DNA from: Plantago elongata
Lineage: Eukaryota > Streptophyta > Magnoliopsida > Lamiales > Plantaginaceae
Direction: 5' to 3'
NCBI GenBank assembly: GCA_036897095.1
Contig: JAYMSP010002404.1
Location: 1 to 24,517, forward strand
DNA: 24,517 nucleotides
Position 1 is the stretch's first letter, and each line of letters opens with the position of its first letter. The notes under the pieces are model-generated. The model did not search any database. It saw nothing but the letters and a program-made list of their open reading frames with translations, and was not told where the DNA came from. Position numbers and translations under genes: made by a program. Positions 11,408 through 21,110 of this stretch are shown one piece after another.

Positions 11408-12681
11408 TGGTCAGGCAACAGAAAGTGCACTATTGAATTGTGTGATATAAACCAATTTCACAACAAGATAATTAACTTGATACTAACTTTGAACATATAT
11501 AAAAGCAGTTCAAAAGAAAAATAAATTAAAAACGGGGTTCAAGTACACCAAAGACGAGACATTATATTAGCATATTATAGTATTTCGCAGCATGTATGTA
11601 TAGCAATTAACAGGGCAATAGCCTTCAGAATCATCCTTACAGAAGGAAGTAGATCAGACTGAAGAAGAAGCAGGTGATGAGGTGACATAACTACTAATAT
11701 GCACTGGGCACGAAAAGTTCATTCCGATGCAGTAACTAGTAGCAAAAGTGGTTTAGTCACAACTCACAAGTATACAATTATTTAAAGGCCTAGGGCAGAT
11801 TGGCAGGCTACCAAAGCCCCCCAAGGACTAGTTTTGTGTGTATTAAGACCTCGTATCATTACTCGTTAATGGTAAATGATCTCAGTAAAATATTCCTTAT
11901 ACTAGTAAGCTGAACATCAGGCTCTAATTAAATTTTACTTGTCAATTGGTTTTGGTTAACTTGAAACTGAACTAAAATTACTAAATTCTTTCTGAGTACT
12001 GGGTACTTGAGCTAATCTGCTATTCAATCGAATTAACAACAAACTACAATTTACCAAGTGTATACGCCACAAACAATGATAATTCCAAAATAAACAGGTC
12101 TAATGTCAGGTCATCCATGTGCACTCACAGTGAACATTTATCCATCAAACTATCTATTTGGTCCTAGACTAGGTACAACCTCTAACACAGAGAAATGACA
12201 TGAAGTTCGTTGTATATGACACTTCATTAATCTAAAAGCGCTGAATACCGGAAGAAAAAAGAGGCAAACCAGCCAGGGAAGCATAGTTCTCCTGGACAAA
12301 CTAATTCAACCACCATAAATGTTGCTCCCAGAACAAATCTCATATTTTGTTCTGAAGACAGAGGTTATAAAGAAATGAGAAAAAGAGTAACAAAATTTGA
12401 TTTAAGGCTTCATTGGCTTACAATAGTATTTGTTATGTGAATGATATAATCTGGATGTTTAATTAGGTTAATTAAACAACTAAGTAATAATGTTTTATTT
12501 TATGTAAATAAATGTAAGTTTGAGGGATGAGATTTTGACAAAAAAGAAAACAGGATTTTCCGAAGGAGAATTGGATCCCTTGCCATGAGAAAATCAATAT
12601 AACACTACAACATCAAAGTAAGGTCATATTTTCATATGGATGCTTTGATTTCAAAATACAGTTATCTTCTTTCAGTCACTC

Positions 12682-12725
<44 letters not shown>

Positions 12726-12956
12726 CCCCCCAACAACCGCCACGCGCGCGCATAGAATGGTAACAAATTGGAAGCACATAATTTAACTGATTCGAATATA
12801 GCATATTTCTTAGAGGTGAATTCCGTTCACCCTTACCATAAAAGGCATACTTAATTGCAAAAATTAAAGCCCCTGAAGCTGTTGAGCAAATCAGGAATCA
12901 CAGAGTAAAGAGCATTACCAGCTGAAAAATTAGAGATGATGGTAGAAGCACACCAA
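11408..12956. other. Non-coding DNA, left end of copy B
   Basis: From about 11572 this matches the left end of copy A. I see no open frame shared by both copies. It includes the poly(C) tract at 12683. Confidence 0.55.
12683..12731 (+). repeat. Poly(C) tract
   Basis: Forty-two consecutive C, one G, then six C, followed by a CG-rich stretch (CACGCGCGCGC). The matching point of copy A (about 1160-1170) reads straight from ACTCA to GCATAGACTG without any C run, so this is an insertion or expansion private to copy B. Confidence 0.9.
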
Positions 12957-13036
12957 CTGCAAACTTAACATGCCAGCATCACTTTGTGAGACGAAATATT
13001 TATGCCATAGTTCATTTCCTTCTGATCCTGCGGTTC
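12957..13036 (-). other. Conserved 80-nt exon-like block, copy B, donor lost
   Basis: Counterpart of 1363-1442 with the same length and acceptor (TTGTGGCAG). It is open in the same frame, ending ...DAGMLSLQ. The base after the block is TT instead of the GT donor seen in copy A, so normal splicing out of this exon is not possible here. Confidence 0.3.
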
Positions 13037-16000
13037 CTGCCACAAAAGAAAATTTTGTATCATGGAAAAAAGGTAAGCTAGAATATATAGGGTATTACAA
13101 ACGTGTACTACCAGCAATCGAAAAACTCAATAATAATTTAACAAATATCGCTGATCAAGAACATAACATTATAATATCAAACCAGTAACTGCTCCCCCAC
13201 ATGCAACCATTTTATGAACATCCAGTGACGAAGATTCAGGAAGAAATTAAAAGCATCTGGCTACTACAGGAAACTGCTGGCATACAAGAAACTAGCAAGT
13301 AAAGCAGTAGGTGTTTATTATTTCCATATGTATCCACCACCAGTCTGGAAGTAGAACAATGCAACTCAGATTGTGAACAGTTGTTGCAAATAAATGCTAC
13401 CCTAAGGTAAAGGAATGGATGTTCCATCTCATTTTTCCAAGACAGAAGCCAGCATTTAAAAGATAAATCGTGAAAAGTGCATCACCAGAATTGTTGACCA
13501 AGAATAACAAAATCTCCTAGGACCTCCAATTTGCTTTTTAATAAAGGCAAAAGTTACTGAAACAGCAAAACACATAGTAAGTGATTTTGGATGTTTTATT
13601 ACTTATGGTTAGATTCAGAAAATGTGAATACAGTGTTTTGCAAGTAACAATCAGCCACGGGATATTTTTATTAAAGATAATACAGATTATGAGTATATTT
13701 GGAAAAGTTAGATGAAAACAGATGGAAATTAATTAATAATATTTATATAATCTTTTACACTTCCTTTACACAAAAGGAGTAATTCAAAGATAAAAATTGC
13801 AAGGTAATCTAGTGAGCATTTCATAAAAACTGGAAAGTGCCATTTCCACCGCAACATCCAAATATGGAAGATGCTCCATTTCGAATAGGGCGGAGGGAGT
13901 ACTGATATTGAACGAAACTTAATAATTACGAAAAGAATAAATAAGTAATAATAAAAACGGAGATATTATTCAAGTAACTTCTTGATATTTATAATATGAT
14001 GGAGTATCATCTCTCTCCCACCCCAAGGGTATATCAAACACATCATTTTTCAAATTCAATTAGATGAATTGAACAAATTATAATCTCAAAAATGTAGAAC
14101 ATAGTGATAATATCTAAAGCATCAACGCAAAGCAATAATATTACAACAAAACAGGATATTTGTACAACATATCAAACAAAATTGGATGACTTTGTAAAAT
14201 TAAATCAGATCAGATAAATCTTTAGATTTATAGTGCATTGAAATGTTTTTCCTTAAAAAAGGAACTTTAGGAAACACAATGGCGAAAAAATCAAGAAAAC
14301 TCAATATCTATATTTCACTTAACTGGTAATAAATTAGTACAATACCATCAAAATAGATAACTTTACTCGTATATCTGACCAGACAAAAAGTTATAACTCT
14401 AAACACAGAACATAAAGCTTAATAAATAAAAAGATAAAACGAAAATTTCAAGAACCAAGATTATTGACCATCTTAAATTACCCTTGTGCTTATGGGCAGT
14501 TCACATTGTGGGTTTATTCCAACTTCCTATTTCCAATGCTTATTTTCAGACTTATTCAGCATATACTGATATTCAACATTGTTTGTACTGATGCCTCTTA
14601 TGTCAAGTAAAGGAAAATTAATAATGGCACAAGGCGTCAACAGTAATCAGCTAGCTATTATGGTTCACAATTCTCAATTAGAAGCTTCTGAGACAATTTT
14701 CAGTTTGCTACTTTTTTCGACTTTCTAACTCAACTCAACATGTGGAGGCAACTTGGAAAGATTGATCTCATCTCCACTAAGACTGATAAGTGATATCAAT
14801 GCGAAAAGTTGGAAAGAAGGCATCAATGGCATCTCCAATTCGAAAGTCCATGAATGCATATAGTACATGTCTTATATAGCAAATTTCGGCACAGCACTGT
14901 TACTTTATGAGCTATAGATTAAGTTTTTACCAAAGAATCTTATATGTAATATCCCAGGTGTAACATAAGAGAATACCCATCAGCGTGTTTATCAGCCAAT
15001 CAGGCAATCCTGATGTTAGATTTCGTAAACAAAGTTTAATCACTCCTTCAGTTGCAATTAACAAGTACTCAGCTGTTATTAATAAATAATAAACGAGATT
15101 TGCATTTAGCATACCATTGTCCAATGGAAAATACTTCAATAATCCTAGTCAGACAACATTACTATACTGCTATCTATATTTAATATTTTTACATAAAGAT
15201 AAGACCATTTAAGTACCAGATTCACTTTTTTTGAAGTTGCACGTAATCACAAAGTTATTGAGAGTTTAAAGCAGCATGTAACCTAAAGTAAAGCACAGTT
15301 GCATATACATAGTAATGTACGCAACATTCAACAAAGAAAGCACACTTTCATATACGTACTAATGTACGATACCTTCATTATGGATAAAGCATAAATAGTC
15401 CTTTTCAAGATAAACAAGCAAAGCACACTCAATACACAAATACCACACCCCTGAAAAAGTGCTCCAGGAAGACATTGACGCCCTCACCTCCAACAAAGAA
15501 CTATGCTCTCTACATAACTAAAATCTTTTCTAAGACAAGAAACTCAGGTACTTTTATACCAGTACGGTTACCATTTCAGAGAATACGTGAATGCTAGTTT
15601 AACATCTAAACATCAAACGGGAGTCAAGTCATGCTAATTGTAGAAAGAAACACATGCCAGACCCCAGTGTTAGGTCGACCTAATTCCTCTATTTTAACCT
15701 TCTACGACACCAATGCGTGACAAAAAACGACATTCCAAAACCAAAGAGAGATAAAGGGAGGGGGGCTTATTTTCTTAATAAGAAGTAAAACTTGTGCAAC
15801 GCGCAGCTTGCATGCGAAAATAGCTAACTTATAGCGCAATGAGACACGGGGAATGCACTATGTCTTGATATGACTATCAAAAGCTTTTTGCACACTATGG
15901 GCCTCTTAGAAAGGCATGTATAAGTGTCCAGAAAGATGCAAATTGATTGACATACCCAGATTTAATAGAAATATCGATCGAGATTACATATAAAGGCATT

Positions 16001-16311
16001 GATATTGCATGTACTTGGGGGTTTTGCATTAGGTTTCTCTTATGCAATGTACTGGTAGGTGGTAAGTTGATAGTCACCAGCAAAGGGTGTGTAAGCTACG
16101 TAAGTTGATTTTAATAACCAAATCAATAAGCAAAAGTGTGGAGAGTCTATCAGCTATAAGGTTAACTACTGCACACATACATCAAGGTATAAACTGTTAC
16201 CCACTTATAAACTTTAAAGGCAATCAATCAGCATTGGTACAATATCCAGAAGAGATTGTTCTGGATTAGGTTAAACCATTGTTCTCCAAATAGGATGTCA
16301 GTACAACGGCC
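13037..16311. other. Shared non-coding DNA downstream of RRM copy B
   Basis: Collinear with 1443-4221. Short frames at 13236-13427, 14927-15139, 15895-16083 and 16087-16269 are not preserved in copy A, and I take them as chance. Contains the MITE-like end at 13888. Confidence 0.5.
13888..13901 (-). mobile_element. Stowaway-like MITE terminal motif (solo remnant)
   Basis: GGGCGGAGGGAGTA resembles the terminal inverted repeat and TA target of Stowaway MITEs (CTCCCTCCGT type). I found no matching inverted end nearby, and copy A seems to lack it. It is a remnant at best. Confidence 0.3.
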
Positions 16312-18798
16312 TCAAGAACTCCCTCGAGATGTACCCCCCACTCTTAAAGCTGCACAAAAGAACTGCAACTTAAAACGGTACACGATGCGATTACGTACAT
16401 CAAATGTGCGACCTGCAAGTTAATTAGACTGATGTTAGGACCTAACAGGATGCTTCACACGATTATTAATAGTGCAAGGACACAAAAGCGAGCAAGTCAC
16501 AGATATTAATAAACTTAAACGCAGAAAACCTTAACTATGCTACGACTCTGCAGGAACAATAATCCTAGCAAGCTAGTCACAGAGGCTTCAAGTACTGATG
16601 CCACATATTTTTGTACCATAGCTGCACCCAGCCTGCACAATTCTACTTCGAAGTGGCAATTTGGCACTAATGACACCACGTTTTATTAGAAACATTCTAG
16701 GGAGAAATCAGGTTTTGCAGCATTTCGATACTGTAAATAAACAATTGCATTCAGATAAAAATTTGGCAAATAAACTGAAAGTACCTCACAACTCATCAAA
16801 TCATCACATTCTGTAATGTTAATTTGTAGATAAGGAGTTCCCCTACCTTGCAGACCATTCACTGCGATAGCAGCATGTTCTGGTCTGTCAAAATAAGCAA
16901 CACAGGCAGTCACAAGCCCACCACCTGGCTGTAAGACATCCACAGTAATGATAATAAATACTCTATGATTCGAAAAAGGAAAAAAAAATCATAGTGCATT
17001 ATATCCTTACCTCACTAGATTCTGCCATCCAAAGCTTTGCGCTTTGATAGCCGTAGAAGTGGCGGAAGACAACTGGAAATCTAAATGAAGGAGAACAGCG
17101 TACAAATGCATAGCAGAAGTAATAATCATTATTACCAGACAAAAGGATACAATTAATCTCCCACTGCTTAAAATTTGCAGGGAGGCCTTCCACGATGAGA
17201 GTACAACAGGCATTAGGAGGAAGACATATGTCCGAGTCGGTGCGCTCAATTTCCCCACTACCATTAGAACATTGCTGGTAATGGTCACATAGCCCATTCC
17301 TTCGGCTTCTTACCATCTGGTCTGCATGTTCATATGAAACTCATAATTGTGTAATAAAAATTTATCAAATATAGTTCCAAGGAATCAAACAGTGATCAGC
17401 ACACAACAAATTAAGGGGTACAGTGTGGAACAATAGTTATTAACAGTGCGCAAAATAAACACGATTGCAGTGCAATTGAAGTGCAATGTGCAGCCCGCTT
17501 AAAGTGCAATGTGCACAAGTTGGTGCAAATTGTTGATCAGGTAGACATGAAATGCAGCAGACACATGTTCTATCTAAGTGTGATGGTAGCATCGTATTCT
17601 ATCATCAACACCAATTTGTCTTGGCAAGTATTTTAAAGAGGATAAAAATTCTTATCTAGCCACCCACAGTAATATGATTCTGAAGTATTAAATAATCAGA
17701 TGTGTATAAATGCTTCAGCTTTCAAACTTCAATATAACAAGGCTAATGCTCCCTACTCCCTAGTTTCTAATGCATCATATCATAATTTCACATCCTCTTG
17801 CAGATGCAAAATGCTACTAGGAAACTCACATTCATTTTACCTCATAAACAATTAAATACTATAACAAAACCCTCGTAAAAAAGCAAAACATGTGTGCACC
17901 TCAGATTCTTTCTCACGTGGACTTGATAAAAAAAACCGGTAGCATTTGTAAAATCCAAATTAGTTATTTATTATAACATCAATATTCCCGACAAACAGCA
18001 AGTAAACTAAGTTTAGCAAACAATCACGGAATCATAATTAAACCACCAGTCTCAAACAATCAAAGGCCACAAATAAAACGAAAAACAAAGCTTCACTAAC
18101 ATAGCCATTATTTCAAAGATAGAAAATGTATTAGAAATTCCAATACATTTTCTTCCTTTTCCAGCAAGAACAACAATCTTCACGAAACTAAATAATACAA
18201 TGATCATTCAATTTTGTCACCATCTAAAATTCCCAATTTTCAATACATAACCAAACAATCTCTATTAAATATCAATAATCCAACACTAGATAAACCCTAG
18301 ATCGGGTAATTAAAACATGAACGATCAATCAACACACGGATACACATATCTACCAAACCACAAACAATCCATTCCCAAAAACAAACAAACAAATGATCCG
18401 ATTAGGCAAAAACACACAAACACGAACGAAATGAATCCGTATACACGAATTTTGTCACCATCTTCAGGATACAAAACAATACAGTGATCATTCAATTTTG
18501 TCACCATCTAAAAATCCCAATATTCAATACATAATCAAACAATCTCTATTAAATAGCAACAATCTAACACTAGATAAACTCTAGATCGGGTAATTAAAAC
18601 ATGCACGATCAATAAACACATAGATACACGAATCTAACCAAACCACAAAGAATCAATTCCCAAAAACAAACAAATGATCCGATTAGGCAAAAAAACACAA
18701 ACACGAATGCGTATACACGAATTAACAGATAAAAACTAACAGAGTAAGCAAAACAATGGAATAAAAAGGGCATTCGATATACAACCATTTCGACTCAT
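16312..18798 (-). CDS. Single-RRM RNA-binding protein, copy B (split gene)
   Basis: Predicted exons on the minus strand: 18798-18786, 17321-17151, 17072-17011, 16928-16847 and 16412-16312 (429 nt, 142 aa). All junction phases agree and the frame ends at TGA at the same codon as copy A. The RRM runs from RNP2-like CTLIVEGLPANF through helix WEINFVFRHFYGYQSAKLW, PGGG, RNP1-like CVAYFDRPEHAAIAVNGLQG and last strand IVYRFKLQFF to a Gly/Ser tail. The predicted role is RNA binding, as in related plant one-RRM proteins. Exon 17321-17151 fuses two exons that are separate in copy A. Introns are 1464, 78 (U12-type), 82 and 434 bp. A TATA box and CT-rich leader lie upstream. Exon 1 (four codons plus one base) is uncertain: its ATG is conserved with copy A, but its donor AATG/GTTGTA is weak. 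Confidence 0.65.
17073..17150 (-). other. U12-type (minor spliceosome) intron in RRM copy B
   Basis: The 78-bp intron begins GTATCCTTTTG and has branch-like CTCCTTCAT about 13 nt before TTTCCAG. Joining T+TT encodes Phe and gives WEINFVFRHFYGY with the standard helix length. It is in the same position and phase as the intron at 5250-5325. Confidence 0.75.
18190..18722 (-). repeat. 284-bp tandem duplication inside intron 1 of RRM copy B
   Basis: About 18190-18450 and 18474-18722 are close direct repeats. Shared words include TGATCATTCAATTTTGTCAC (18201 and 18485), CTAGATCGGGTAATTAAAAC and ATGATCCGATTAGGC, all offset by about 284 bp or slightly less. Copy A has only a single, diverged version (about 6480-6740), so this arose after the large duplication. 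Confidence 0.85.
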
Positions 18799-18979
18799 AT
18801 TTTCTTCTACAGTTCGGATCGGTCCTCTTCTCGTCGAATCTGCCTTGTCTCTCTCGGATCGGACTGAGAAGAAACACAATGTGTATGTACTATGTATGTA
18901 TATGTGTATGTATTGATTCTCAGATGGATTTGTTTGTGCTGTGTTGAAGGTGATGAGTGTGAAATGAGTGTCACTATCT

Positions 18980-18993
18980 GAGAGAGAGAGAGT
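18980..18993 (-). repeat. (CT)n in the 5' leader of RRM copy B
   Basis: Seven CT units on the minus strand, about 40-60 bp downstream of the TATA box. Pyrimidine-rich tracts are common in plant 5' leaders. The tract is reduced to CTCTC in copy A. Confidence 0.7.
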
Positions 18994-19032
18994 GATAGAG
19001 TGAGTGTGCTTTCTGTTTGATTTCTGTACGGG

Positions 19033-19040
19033 TATTTATA
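19033..19040 (-). promoter_or_regulatory. TATA box of RRM copy B
   Basis: TATAAATA on the minus strand, followed by a CA/CT-rich leader. The start of transcription would fall near 19000-19010, roughly 200 bp before the proposed ATG (18798). TTGACTCCA, containing a W-box core, lies just upstream (19049-19057). Confidence 0.65.
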
Positions 19041-19057
19041 CACCACCTGGAGTCAAT

Positions 19058-20953
19058 GCTCCAGGATTCAGTGAAATATTTTTTAGATATTCTAGTTTAT
19101 TTTTTATTGTTGTCTATGAGACGACTCATGAACACTTCAGGTATTGTATCGGAGACGGTGACGGGTATATGCAATTTTTCTCGGAATGGTTTTGAGAATG
19201 AAATGGACGTTGTGTTGATTTTCCTAAAGTAGAATGAGTCTTGATGCATCGACAACTCGACTGATCAGATGCAGTGATACGTGTTTTGAATGTGAAGTTC
19301 AGAGATCGTAAGTACTGCCTGTAAGTAATTCATGCAGCGTCAACAAGTGTATGTATACTTAGGTTAATGTTATATTAGGATGTTAATGGACCACATTTGT
19401 CTAAGTTATGTAGTAATTTATTTCCATCGTTACTTCATGAATACGATGTGATTTGATGTATCATGTGTTTCTAGTGTTTGCATTAGTGACGCAATGTGAG
19501 GCTCAATCTAGGGCACTAAATGAATAAATTAATTTGTTGTATTTAGAAGGTTGGACTTATATAGTGTTGGAAAAGTGAATGCTACAATGATAACGGTTGT
19601 TGTCGCGCTATTCGTATCAGATTCAATTATAAGTTGAATACAAAATTTATACTTTATTATGAGGTTAACCTCACATTTAACTTTTATTAACATTAACCTC
19701 CGCAAGATTAATTAGTTTTTATATTATACATTTTAACACTAATTTGTAGTTAAACTTTTTTAAAATGTTAGCATAAACAATAGGGAACTTTGACTTTATG
19801 AAGGAATTAGGCTCACTCAAACTTTAATTTTTTAAATTCAACTGAACTGATTTGTAGTATATAACTAAACAAAACTGAACTGAACTACATTTTCAGACGA
19901 AGATAATAGTCATATAAAACCTTCTCAATTTATGATTACTTTATATCTTTTAGTAGGTTTTAGGTTCAGTTACCACTTCCTCAACCATGTATCGTTAGTA
20001 TTTCCATTTGTCATTTTTGGTAAATTTTAATTATACCTCACTTAATTATTATCAAAGTAATATACTCATAATTGCAAAACCAACATTCTCTTTTTATTAT
20101 TCAATATCTTTTCATTTAAATGATACTTAACTATCTACCATAGCAACCAATTATCAATTTATATTAATTTTTTTCTACTTAAATTATATATCCAATATTC
20201 TTTTAAAATTTTCCACTTTACTATTTTGTAGTCAACCATTATAAATTTTGACTATTAATTATTCTTATGAAGTAGTAGGTATGTTGTAATACTTAATAAA
20301 ATTATTTCATGAATATTACTAGTATAAATTTTTATTATATAATTTTTAAAATTTATAATTATATTTTAAAAGTAATTTGTGGATAAAATTTGTTATCGTT
20401 GATCGATTAAAGTTAATTTGAAAAGCTTTACAATGGAGAAAGTAATAATACTCAACTTTTCAACTTTTCAACTTTTCTCATTTATATTATTAAAATTTAA
20501 ATGAAAACTTTACTCGGGACATATGAAGTATTTTAATATGAAAAATTAATGTGGTGAAGTAAACAAGTATCTCATATCTCGACTCGATCTTAATTATTAG
20601 TAGCTTGTAAGTTCCTATTTTGACTTCTAAGTTCTAACTAACCATAGCTCATTACTAAATATAAGCTGCATTTAAAAACATAAACTACTATAAAAAGAAG
20701 TCAAATGCACTAAGTGTTAACTAAATTATTTCTTAAATAAATAATCAACAAATATAACTTTAAAACCAACCAGATGACATATCTAATGATTCGAGTTTGG
20801 GTCTTAATATGTTAAGACGAGTAGTAAACTACTCATTAATACAAACTCGTAATCATTAATCGATGTTAAATGTTAAAGGCCCGTGGTAGGTAGATGGAAA
20901 ATTGGTATGAAAAGAACAGAGAATAACTTTGGGTGGGTGTGTAGTGTGTACTA
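19058..20953. other. AT-rich intergenic region
   Basis: I see no gene. Frames at 19004-19195 and 19017-19232 overlap the promoter region of RRM copy B and look fortuitous. A small CAACTTTT repeat lies at 20453-20476. Confidence 0.6.
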
Positions 20954-20959
20954 TTGACT
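20954..20959 (+). promoter_or_regulatory. W-box core upstream of the NLR
   Basis: TTGACT, the core bound by WRKY factors, which often act at defence genes, lies about 150 bp before the NLR start codon. A single hexamer is weak evidence. Confidence 0.35.
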
Positions 20960-21110
20960 TGTTGTCACTGTCAGAGTGAGAATCAGAAGCATGAGAAGAG
21001 TGTGTGGATTTGCATTGCAGTTCGCCCCACTCTATTCGATTCTCTCAAGCATTTTATTCCTTTCTCCAACTCTATCCATCTATCAAATTTACAGACTTCT
21101 TGACCAAACA

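Larger units (their letters stand above)
11572..19057 (-). repeat. Copy B of the tandem segmental duplication
   Basis: Collinear with 22-7084. The coordinate offset is about 11.55 kb at the left end, 12.09 kb at the stop codon and 11.97 kb at the promoter, showing many indels. Copy-specific changes include a poly(C) tract, a 284-bp tandem duplication in intron 1, and loss of one coding intron. The strand given is that of the gene it carries. Confidence 0.85.

Noticed and set aside
12683..12731. Poly(C) as a CRISPR-like or telomeric feature
   Set aside because: It is a simple homopolymer; no repeat-spacer pattern or telomere repeat is present, and the context is a plant nuclear genome.
16999..17316. 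Uninterrupted 105-codon minus-strand frame across RRM copy B
   Set aside because: It reads through the 78-bp U12-type intron. The stretch between LPANF and FRHFYGY is intron sequence and copy A has a stop there.
18807..19046. 79-codon minus-strand frame rich in Ser/Thr
   Set aside because: It overlaps the TATA box and CT-rich leader of RRM copy B and is not kept in copy A.
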